56,092 nt of DNA from Gammaproteobacteria bacterium (lineage in GTDB: Bacteria > Pseudomonadota > Gammaproteobacteria > Steroidobacterales > Steroidobacteraceae), in NCBI GenBank assembly GCA_025357835.1, contig JANYLM010000137.1:1-56092 (forward strand). Direction: 5' to 3'. Under the pieces are notes generated by a model, which saw nothing but the letters and a program-made list of their open reading frames with translations, ran no database searches and was not told the DNA's origin. Within the stretch, counting starts at the first letter, position 1, and each line of letters begins with the position of its first letter. Below, piece after piece: positions 50,721 to 56,092 of this stretch. The position numbers were made by a program, and so were the translations under genes.

Positions 50721-52250
50721 ATGATGGCTCGCATGGAAGTGAGTACGGCTCTGAGCCGAGCGCCATTGGGACTCGCCGCGCCGCAGGTTCGGGTCGAAGT
50801 CCATTTGGGACCCGGACTGCCCACATTCGCCCTGGTCGGCCTGCCCGAGACTGTGGTTCGTGAAAGTAAGGAGAGAGTCCGCTCCGCATTGGTGACCAGT
50901 GGCTTCGGCTTCCCCGCCGGGAGGATCACCGTCAATCTGTCGCCCGCTGATTTACCGAAGGAGGGCGGACGCTTTGATTTGCCTATCGCCGTCGGCATTC
51001 TCGCAGCCAGCGGGAAAATCCCGCCGCAAGCGCTCGAGCAGCGCGAGTTTTACGGTGAATTATCGCTGGGAGGCGAGCTGCGCCAGACACCTAAGCTCCT
51101 GCCTGCGCTCATCGAAGGTTCACGCTGCGGAAGAGAATTGATTTTACCCTTCGCCAATGCGCTCGAAGCGGGTCTGGTCCGCCATGCAAAGCTCAAGCTG
51201 GCCGGCCATTTGCGGCAAGTCTGCGATGCTCTCAATGGCGAAGCGGAATTGTCCGCGGTTGCGTGTTCCGCGAATGGTGCTGATGCGTTGGCACCCGCTC
51301 ACCGGCCGCCGCCCGATCTTGCCGAAGTTCGCGGCCAGTTCGCCGCCAAGCGCGCTCTGGAGATTGCGGCCGCCGGTGAACACGGACTGCTGATGATCGG
51401 GCCTCCAGGCGCCGGCAAGACCCTGCTCGCGCAACGATTGCCCGGCCTGCTGCCGCCGCTGGCGCCCTTCGAGGCGCTGCAAGTCGCGAGCTTGGAATCC
51501 GCCGCGGGACGCAGACCCTGCGTCGGCGGCGGCCGGCCGTTTCGCAGTCCGCAGCACACGGCATCGGTCGCAGGACTGATCGGTGGCGGGGCCATGAGAC
51601 CCGGTGAACTCTCGCTGGCACACCTGGGAGTGTTGTTCCTCGATGAGCTCCCGGAATTCACGCGCACTGCGCTGGAAGCGCTGCGTGAGCCCCTCGAGAG
51701 CGGCGTGGTGAATATCACGCGACTCAAGCGCACATGGGAATTTCCGGCGAGATTTCAATTGGTGGCGGCCATGAATCCCTGTCCCTGCGGATACGCCGGC
51801 GATCGGTGCGGACGCTGCCATTGCACGGCGGAACAAATCGCGCGTTATCGCCACCGAATCTCCGGGCCCCTGATCGACCGAATCGATATCCACCTCGAAT
51901 TGATGGCATTGCCGGTCGAGCACTTACTTGGCGATGTGTCCTCCGAAACGGAGAGTTCAGCCACGGTGGCCCTGCGCGTCGCCGCCGCTCGGCATCTGCA
52001 AATGCAACGTCAGGGAAAGCTCAACGCACACCTGGGGCCGCCCGAGGTGACAGAGTTCTGTGGCTTGCGGCGCGACTCGCGAGTGCTGCTCGGCACTGCG
52101 ATAACGCGATTGGGATTGTCCGCGCGGGCCTGCCATCGAGTACTGAAATTGGCGCGAACCTGCGCCGACCTGGGCAGTGCGCCGGAGATACGCAGAATCG
52201 ACGTAGCGGAAGCCGTGCAGCTACGCACGCTCGACAAACTTACTTGTTGA
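50721..52250 (+). CDS. comM: YifB family Mg-chelatase-like AAA+ ATPase (ComM)
   Basis: A 509-residue protein: an N-terminal ChlI-like (Lon-protease-fold) domain at about 1-170 (VGLPETVVRESKERVRSA, GRITVNLSPADLPKEG) and an AAA+ domain at about 195-420 with Walker A GPPGAGKTLLA, Walker B VLFLDELPEF, the Cys-rich MNPCPCGYAGD...CGRC region and a C-terminal helical domain. In naturally transformable gammaproteobacteria the orthologue ComM is a helicase for branch migration; the name YifB is safer where competence is unknown. Its end overlaps the convergent cytochrome gene by 11 bases. Confidence 0.93.
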   Translation: MMARMEVSTALSRAPLGLAAPQVRVEVHLGPGLPTFALVGLPETVVRESKERVRSALVTSGFGFPAGRITVNLSPADLPKEGGRFDLPIAVGILAASGKIPPQALEQREFYGELSLGGELRQTPKLLPALIEGSRCGRELILPFANALEAGLVRHAKLKLAGHLRQVCDALNGEAELSAVACSANGADALAPAHRPPPDLAEVRGQFAAKRALEIAAAGEHGLLMIGPPGAGKTLLAQRLPGLLPPLAPFEALQVASLESAAGRRPCVGGGRPFRSPQHTASVAGLIGGGAMRPGELSLAHLGVLFLDELPEFTRTALEALREPLESGVVNITRLKRTWEFPARFQLVAAMNPCPCGYAGDRCGRCHCTAEQIARYRHRISGPLIDRIDIHLELMALPVEHLLGDVSSETESSATVALRVAAARHLQMQRQGKLNAHLGPPEVTEFCGLRRDSRVLLGTAITRLGLSARACHRVLKLARTCADLGSAPEIRRIDVAEAVQLRTLDKLTC

Positions 52251-52740
52251 GCGACACCATGTAATCGACGGTCATGCGAATCGTCGCATCCGGCCAGCTC
52301 GTGCCACCCTTGGGCGGCATACTGCCCTTGCCGCCGATGGCATCTTTGTAAAGCGTTTCCTTGCCCTGAGCGAGGCGCGGGCCCCAGGCCGCATGATCGC
52401 CGATCTTCGGCGCTCCATTGATCCCGGTCGAGTGGCAAGCCGAGCAGACTTTTGTAAAGGCCTGTTCACCCGTGCTCGGCACATCCGCCGCGGGAGCCGC
52501 GCCCGTCGGCGCCGCCAACGCCGAATTGTCCTTGCCCGCGACGGCGACATGCGCGAACGGCGCGATGTTTTTCTGCACCTCCTTGAGGTGCAACCCTTCC
52601 TGCAGCACAGCCTGCCCCTGAGTATCCGCTCCTATCGAGCGCGCGATGCCAAATAGGATGATGGCGAAGACGATGAGAATCCCCAGCACCAAACTAAATG
52701 AATTGAAGAAATGAGTATCTGAAGCTTCAGTCTTGGACAC
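52240..52740 (-). CDS. Membrane-anchored cytochrome c5-like protein
   Basis: A 166-residue protein with one N-terminal membrane segment (about residues 14-35; SLVLGILIVFAIILFGIA), a low-complexity Ala/Pro linker and a class I cytochrome c domain at about 85-165 with the haem motif CSACH and the axial Met in KGSMPPKGG. It is probably a periplasmic electron carrier to a terminal oxidase. Its 3-prime end overlaps yifB by 11 bases. Its promoter lies at the edge of the integrase remnant. Confidence 0.9.
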   Translation of the reverse strand: MSKTEASDTHFFNSFSLVLGILIVFAIILFGIARSIGADTQGQAVLQEGLHLKEVQKNIAPFAHVAVAGKDNSALAAPTGAAPAADVPSTGEQAFTKVCSACHSTGINGAPKIGDHAAWGPRLAQGKETLYKDAIGGKGSMPPKGGTSWPDATIRMTVDYMVSLNK

Positions 52741-52784
52741 GGTAACTCGCTGAAATTCGGTGAAAAAAAATCCTGGGAGAAAGG

Positions 52785-53177
52785 CTAGTATAGCGACACC
52801 CGGTGAATCACGGAATAGCCACCACTATCCCGCTTCGGCCGAGATGCCCGGGTAACATTTTCCATCCAAGGCAGGTCGATATCGAGCACTTGCCGGTAAA
52901 GAAACAACAGAGCCTGAAGTGCCTGATTCTGTGTGGATGCACTGACCTTGGCCTCGACGGCCAAATGTGTCAGGAATGCCTCAACTTCCCTCGGCCCCAT
53001 GTTGCGCGGGTGCCTGCAGCCATGAAATTTGACATACCGTTGCATCCATTGCAGGTAAGCCTGTTCGGTGCGATACGCAAAAATGGCGAGGGCGAATTCT
53101 TTCACGCGCCACCTCGAACAAACCGCGTCCCTCCGGCATATAATCCTCCTCGCGGTGTTACGCGATATCCACGCCAT
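52785..53177 (-). pseudogene. Integron integrase (IntI) fragment, N-terminal domain only
   Basis: A 130-codon open frame. About 80 residues match the N-terminal core-binding domain of IntI: YRTEQAYLQWMQRYVKFHG, RHPRNMGPREVEAFLTHLAV, VSASTQNQALQALLFLYRQ and VLDIDLPWMENVTRASRPKR. Homology stops near 52830; the remaining 14 codons (DSGGYSVIHRVSLY) are unrelated. The catalytic domain (Arg, HxxR, Tyr) and the IntI-specific patch are missing; full IntI has about 320-340 residues. The first 25 residues are also unusual. Deletion after the N-terminal domain is the simplest explanation, so the enzyme is dead. XerC at 41674 is a separate, intact recombinase. Confidence 0.85.
52787..52792 (-). promoter_or_regulatory. 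-10 element of the cytochrome gene
   Basis: TATACT on minus, 47 bases before the cytochrome ATG, with no clear -35. It overlaps the last codons of the integrase fragment, so the fragment's false C-terminus is really the cytochrome promoter region. Confidence 0.4.
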
Positions 53178-53233
53178 CCGACTTCAAGGAAATCAGGAAG
53201 ATGTTCGAAGGTCCAGCACGATATTTCCCGCAT

Positions 53234-53280
53234 TTGACGCGATTCGTTTGCCGTTTTAGTCCGCTATCTAATAGTTAGAG
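53234..53280 (+). promoter_or_regulatory. attI-like region with possible cassette promoter (Pc)
   Basis: TTGACG at 53234-53239, a 16-base spacer and TTTAGT at 53256-53261 resemble a sigma-70 promoter pointing into the cassettes. GTTAGAG at 53274-53280 is a near match (6 of 7) to the GTTRRRY recombination core and marks the likely junction between attI and cassette 1. GAGGA follows 5 bases before the first cassette ATG. Confidence 0.4.
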
Positions 53281-53287
53281 GACGGTT

Positions 53288-53701
53288 ATGACACCCCAAC
53301 GCAAGCTCCTTGCCACGGCGCTCGGCTCGTTTCTGGCCGGCGCATTGATCGTTGGTATTGCCGCCAATGTTGTCTTCAGCAGCTATATAAAAGACCAGTT
53401 TGTCTCGAGCTATTATGGAGACGCTGCGCAAGCCCAGTTTGCGGTTCGGACGCTATCCAGACTGCGGGCCGGTGACAACATCAAGCCGGTGCATGACCTA
53501 GAAGTTGTACTCGATGGCAATACGATGCAACTGGCCGAGTACGAGACAGTTGTCCCCCCGACGCGACGAGATCCATTTGTCTACCGCACGCTTGCGGAAG
53601 TACGCGCCTACCGTGCGCAGTTTCCTGCGCTGTTCGAATACCCGCGACAACAGGCCGAGTATCAGAAGGCGCTAGATCTAGGGAAGAAGGCCGGTGAGTG
53701 A
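53288..53701 (+). CDS. Cassette 1: membrane-anchored protein of unknown function
   Basis: A 137-residue protein. An N-terminal membrane segment (about 8-30; ALGSFLAGALIVGIAANVVF) is followed by an extracytoplasmic, soluble part (about 35-137) with charged, helix-rich sequence (RTLSRLRAGDNIKPVHDLEV, EVRAYRAQFPALFEYPRQQ). I do not recognise a family. GAGGA precedes the ATG and the stop is 7 bases before attC1, so this is a complete one-gene cassette. Signal anchor orientation suggests a periplasmic C-terminus (inference). Confidence 0.72.
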   Translation: MTPQRKLLATALGSFLAGALIVGIAANVVFSSYIKDQFVSSYYGDAAQAQFAVRTLSRLRAGDNIKPVHDLEVVLDGNTMQLAEYETVVPPTRRDPFVYRTLAEVRAYRAQFPALFEYPRQQAEYQKALDLGKKAGE

Positions 53702-53707
53702 ACCGTC

Positions 53708-53835
53708 TTCTAACAATCGGTTGGAGCGATCGCGGGTCGCGTCTACGGAGAACTAGGGAGAGGGTCGATGATCTTAATAAATCAGCTTCGTTGGTCGTTG
53801 AGGCAGCCCCGCGTCTCCCAACCTAATCGTTAGGT
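53708..53835 (+). other. attC site 1 (128 bp)
   Basis: Starts TTCTAAC (53708) and ends GTTAGGT (53829-53835). The outer arms CTAACAATCGG and the complementary CCTAATCGTTAG match, and GGTTGGAG (53719-53726) pairs with CTCCCAACC (53815-53823) with one extra C, the unpaired base typical of attC. The long, imperfect centre is usual for chromosomal-integron attC sites. Confidence 0.75.
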
Positions 53836-53844
53836 CTCACTCCA

Positions 53845-54258
53845 GTGCCAACGACAGCCGGGTATTCCGGCACTCCGCTCACGAAGAAGCTAGGCATCAA
53901 GGAACGCAGCGTTGTGCTTCTAGTGGACGCACCCAAAGACTACACGCAATTTCTGGGTCCAGTACCAGCCGGCGTTAGGTTTGATTCCCGACCCAGTCAG
54001 GATGTTGATATTGCTCACGTCTTCGTTACCCAACGTGGCGCTTTGAGGAAGCATTTGGCCGAATTGCGAGAAATTCTCAAAGCCGAAGCTTCGATCTGGG
54101 TGTCTTGGCCGAAGAAATCGACGAAAGTGCCAACCGACATCACGGAGGGCACCATTCGCGATGTAGCATTATCGCTCGGCTTTGTTGACATCAAGGTTTG
54201 CGCAGTTACCGACATCTGGTCCGGTCTCAAGCTCGTCATACGGAAGGAGCTCCGATGA
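53845..54258 (+). CDS. Cassette 2: DUF3052 family protein
   Basis: A 137-residue soluble protein with the DUF3052 pattern: AGYSGTPLTKKLGIKERSVV near the N-terminus, VFVTQRGALRKHLAELREIL in the middle, and IWVSWPKKSTKVPTDITEG with the final SGLKLVIRKELR. DUF3052 has no established biochemical role and is a frequent integron cassette passenger. GTG 53845 is 10 bases after the attC1 core. The stop overlaps the next small frame as ATGA. Confidence 0.82.
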   Translation: MPTTAGYSGTPLTKKLGIKERSVVLLVDAPKDYTQFLGPVPAGVRFDSRPSQDVDIAHVFVTQRGALRKHLAELREILKAEASIWVSWPKKSTKVPTDITEGTIRDVALSLGFVDIKVCAVTDIWSGLKLVIRKELR

Positions 54259-54383
54259 GCGTACGACCTAACCATCAGTTCAAGCGGTCGCGCGGGCGCG
54301 ACCAGGAATTAGAAGATGGCGATGTCCAATCCGTTCCGGCTGATGAAGTCTTCCAGCGACTTGAGGCGTCACTGAGAAAATGA
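54255..54383 (+). pseudogene. Antitoxin C-terminus fused to an attC half-site
   Basis: A 42-residue frame that starts inside the DUF3052 stop (ATGA). The first 16 residues (MSVRPNHQFKRSRGRD) are translated attC2 DNA; the rest (QELEDGDVQSVPADEVFQRL, then EASLRK) matches the C-terminus of addiction-module antitoxins that accompany ParE-like toxins. It overlaps the toxin start as ATGA. The antitoxin has lost its N-terminal part, so a deletion joined attC2 to the middle of the antitoxin gene. It may be translated by coupling but is unlikely to be functional. Confidence 0.55.
54266..54303 (+). other. attC site 2, 5-prime half only
   Basis: ACCTAAC (54266-54272) followed by CATCAGTTCAAGCGGTCGCG is the classic left arm of an attC site, with a GGTCGCG/CGCGACC inner hairpin (54286-54303). 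The right half ending in GTTRRRY is missing: the next bases encode antitoxin sequence. Confidence 0.6.
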
Positions 54384-54669
54384 ATCCACGGTTTCATCCG
54401 GCAGCCGAAAAGGAATTGGCGGCAGCGATGGAAGTTGGAGATGAGCTCGGCACGGGACTCGGGCTAGAGTTATTGCGTGAGGTCCAGCGGGTAACGCATT
54501 AATATGCAAGTTTCCGGAATTGGGCGAAGAGCTTGATATCCATCGTCGGCGGTTTCCATAAACAAGATTTCCTTTTGGCGTCATCTTTCGCGTTGACGGC
54601 GACAGGCTGAGGATTCTGGCGCTCGCGCATCGCCGGCAACATCCTCGGTATTGGCGCTCGCGCAAATGA
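54380..54669 (+). pseudogene. ParE/RelE-superfamily toxin, frameshifted and interrupted
   Basis: The reading frame from ATG 54380 gives the first 40 residues of a ParE toxin (MNPRFHPAAEKELAAAMEVG, GTGLGLELLREVQRV) and stops at 54502. The second half is in another frame: FPELGEELDIHRRRFP, a TAA stop at 54559, then TRFPFGVIFRVDGDRLRIL and ALAHRRQHPRYWRSRK to TGA at 54667. A single missing base near 54495 and an in-frame 15-base insertion (TTTCC repeated at both ends, near 54553) explain both defects. The full gene would have about 95 residues, the normal length. The toxin is inactive. Confidence 0.78.
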
Positions 54670-54670
54670 T

Positions 54671-54723
54671 CTCTAACCATAGCTTGGAGCGGACGCGCGG
54701 GTCGTCCTTGTTGAGCGTTGGAA
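54671..54723 (+). other. attC site 3 (53 bp, degenerate)
   Basis: CTCTAAC (54671-54677) and GTTGGAA (54717-54723) are the outer cores (each one base from consensus). GGACG (54690s) and CGTCC form a perfect inner stem around a 7-base loop. It lies directly after the toxin remnant and before the cupin gene. Confidence 0.55.
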
Positions 54724-54773
54724 GGAATCGACGATGACTATAAAGTGGTTATTGCAAACGAGGATCGAACGCG

Positions 54774-55292
54774 ATGTCTACCGGCACGATGTCTGAGCGA
54801 GCAGCCCAACTTGCTGCGGCGCTTATTCGCAACGTCGATGACGTTTCGCAACGACGACTGCACAGAGAGCCGCACTATGACGGAAAAATCGCACGACTTT
54901 CTGAAGGAACGGCGGCGCGCAAGCTCGGCGCGTCTTTGTATGAACTGGCGCCAGGCATGCGCGTGTGTCCTTATCATCTTCATCACGCCCAGGAGGAGAT
55001 GTATTTCATTCTTGACGGCAACGGGACTCTTCGGGTATCCGGGGAAATGCTCCCCGTTCGCGCAGGCGACGCTATCTTCGTTCCACCCGGTCCCGACTAC
55101 CCGCACCAGCTAATTAATACCTCCCACGCTCCCCTGAAATACCTCTGCATGAGTACGATGGAGGATCCCGAGATTTGTCAGTATCCCGATTCGGGCAAAT
55201 ACATGGCGGAAGGCAGTCTTAATTCAGGCACTCTGTTTGAGATTACAAGCCGTCTCGCGTCGAGCCTAGACTACTGGGACGGGGAACCGTGA
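54774..55292 (+). CDS. Cassette 4: cupin domain protein
   Basis: A 172-residue protein with one cupin domain at about 60-130. Motif 1 is CPYHLHHAQEEMYFILDGNG with His, His and Glu in place for metal binding; motif 2 is PGPDYPHQLINTS with the last His. It resembles cupin enzymes of sugar or small-molecule chemistry, but the substrate is unknown. The N-terminal 40 residues include RAAQLAAALIRNVDDVSQRR. It is preceded by attC3 and followed after 66 bases by attC4. Another Met at residue 6 is possible. Confidence 0.82.
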   Translation: MSTGTMSERAAQLAAALIRNVDDVSQRRLHREPHYDGKIARLSEGTAARKLGASLYELAPGMRVCPYHLHHAQEEMYFILDGNGTLRVSGEMLPVRAGDAIFVPPGPDYPHQLINTSHAPLKYLCMSTMEDPEICQYPDSGKYMAEGSLNSGTLFEITSRLASSLDYWDGEP

Positions 55293-55358
55293 CGACCAAG
55301 CACCCTTGGATTAGTTGCCTTTTGCCACCGTCACAGCGTGGGCTTATGCTTCAAGGCA

Positions 55359-55530
55359 GTCCAACTATGACATTTACATCGAGACGTAGCAGGGCGCTAA
55401 CGTCGAACCAACGATTGGATCGGGTGCGCGAGATCGTCGTCATGGGGCCAAGAGGGAAGTAGATGATGAGGATCAAATGGTTTTGTTCAGCGTTTGCGCA
55501 CCCACGAGCCGCCCGACCTCATAGTTAGGC
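55359..55530 (+). other. attC site 4 (about 172 bp, boundaries uncertain)
   Basis: GTTAGGC at 55524-55530 fits GTTRRRY exactly. GTCCAAC at 55359-55365 fits RYYYAAC, and CAACTATGA pairs with TCATAGTTAG across the site. An alternative left end is CGCTAAC at 55395, giving 136 bp. The remaining bases 55293-55358 hold no gene. Confidence 0.55.
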
Positions 55531-55537
55531 GCCTCGT

Positions 55538-56092
55538 ATGCACTCCCGCGTCGAGCTTGAGGGCATCGCAATTCAGTGGGTCTCGCTTTGGTGCGCACCT
55601 GTGGACTGGCAGCTCTTTGATCGGCTGCATTCCATACAATTCGAAGACTCCTCGGCAGCAGGCCGTTTGCCTACCAAAGAAGGTTTTGCCGGCGGTCTGG
55701 CGGAGTTAGTTCGTGCCTTTCCCGATCTCCACACCAGAGTGGAGCACTTGGTCGTCGATGTGCAAAACGCCCAAGTCGCAGTGCGATGGTCCGCCACAGG
55801 TACCAGCCGAGCCGAGTTCCTGGGCATTGTTGCCACGGGGCGGGCTACTCCCATCACTGGCATCGAGATCATCGAAGTTCGCAATGGCCAAATTGTCAGG
55901 CGTTGGGGCGAGTGGGACCTTTCGGCTCACGTCTCGGGTAAACCAAGTAATGATTATCGAACGCCAGAGCCACGCTGCTTCTCGCGATGTCATCATCACG
56001 CTGCGAATCCCTACCAGATGCCGCCAAGCGCCACAGTGATTGCTTCCCCGTTAACACCCCCGGCCGCATCGCTGCAGAGGAAGGCAATCACC
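55538..56092 (+). CDS. Cassette 5: SnoaL-like polyketide-cyclase family protein (partial, open at window end)
   Basis: The frame starts at ATG 55538, eight bases after the attC4 core, and has no stop before the window ends (185 codons). About residues 1-130 match the SnoaL-like/ester cyclase fold: IQWVSLWCAPVDWQLFDRL, TKEGFAGGLAELVRAFPDLH, VAVRWSATGTSRAEFLGIV and GIEIIEVRNGQIVRRWGEWD. The fold normally ends near this point; the following 50 or so residues (KPSNDYRTPEPRCFSRCHHH and onward) look unrelated to it. Either the C-terminus is extended or the original stop has been lost. Function unknown. Confidence 0.72.
   Translation, partial: MHSRVELEGIAIQWVSLWCAPVDWQLFDRLHSIQFEDSSAAGRLPTKEGFAGGLAELVRAFPDLHTRVEHLVVDVQNAQVAVRWSATGTSRAEFLGIVATGRATPITGIEIIEVRNGQIVRRWGEWDLSAHVSGKPSNDYRTPEPRCFSRCHHHAANPYQMPPSATVIASPLTPPAASLQRKAIT

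Larger units (their letters stand above)
52785..56092 (+). mobile_element. Chromosomal integron remnant with cassette array (continues past the window)
   Basis: An integron integrase fragment on minus faces, across a short attI-like gap, a run of + strand cassettes: a membrane-anchored unknown (53288), DUF3052 (53845), a decayed antitoxin/ParE toxin (54255-54669), a cupin (54774) and a SnoaL-like gene (55538, open). Between them are attC-like sites at 53708-53835, 54266-54303 (half), 54671-54723 and 55359-55530. Base composition is visibly less GC-rich than the flanks. The orientation of integrase and cassettes is the standard one. Only the N-terminal domain of the integrase survives, so this array cannot recombine on its own. 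Confidence 0.8.

Overview
The window reads as GC-rich chromosomal DNA of a free-living gammaproteobacterium. The evidence is a set of gene orders familiar from that class: dapF-DUF484-xerC next to hslVU, ubiE-ubiJ-ubiB, divergent or neighbouring hemC-hemD, yifB beside ubiK, and a contiguous trpE-G-D-C-F-B-A operon with a trpL leader. The many NarL-type two-component systems, the cyclic beta-1,2-glucan synthase and the chromosomal integron remnant fit a soil or water relative of the Xanthomonadales/Steroidobacterales/Nevskiales group. That placement is inference. No transposase, prophage, CRISPR array, tRNA or rRNA gene was seen.

Layout. 0.1-5.9 kb: a membrane sensor kinase, its NarL-type regulator, an MHYT-like GGDEF-EAL protein and a second NarL-type regulator, all on + and closely spaced. 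5.9-10.2 kb: a YdeI-like protein, a very small membrane protein with no standard start codon, a NYN nuclease, then an ECF sigma/anti-sigma/Tat-exported phosphoesterase/cupredoxin operon with two matching promoter-like elements. 10.2-13.4 kb: yajQ, an ABC exporter, a DUF4870 protein and a small conserved protein. 13.4-20.5 kb: the trp operon with a textbook attenuator (leader peptide with three consecutive Trp codons), followed by a DUF2007 protein. 20.6-27.0 kb: a module I read as an envelope-stress regulon: a sigma-54-type AAA+ regulator with a degenerate contact loop, two response regulators, two lipoproteins (DUF4398 and DUF4398-OmpA), a CHASE3 kinase, and DUF883/YqjE-like/small membrane proteins. 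A TTCCTACA-like octamer recurs in its intergenic gaps. 27.0-35.7 kb: one 8.65-kb gene for cyclic beta-1,2-glucan synthase. 35.8-44.2 kb, all on minus: tspO, ubiB, ubiJ, ubiE, DUF971, hslU, hslV, xerC, DUF484, dapF. 44.3-52.7 kb: an orphan ParA, a ferredoxin-type reductase, hemD, hemC, a hydroxyisobutyrate-dehydrogenase-like enzyme, a DUF4124 protein, two PII genes (one behind a sigma-54 promoter), ubiK, yifB and a cytochrome c5-like protein.

52.8-56.1 kb is the most unusual part. The N-terminal piece of an integron integrase (minus strand, catalytic domain lost) faces a run of short + strand genes separated by attC-like sites: an unknown membrane-anchored protein, a DUF3052 protein, a decayed antitoxin/ParE-toxin cassette, a cupin, and a SnoaL-like protein open at the window edge. 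It is a small chromosomal integron whose own integrase is dead, continuing past the window.

The genes divide into housekeeping blocks (tryptophan, ubiquinone, haem, lysine/peptidoglycan precursor, proteolysis, chromosome dimer resolution, nitrogen signalling) and signal-response blocks (two-component, c-di-GMP, ECF sigma). Function calls come from recognising protein families and motifs by eye. No database search was possible.
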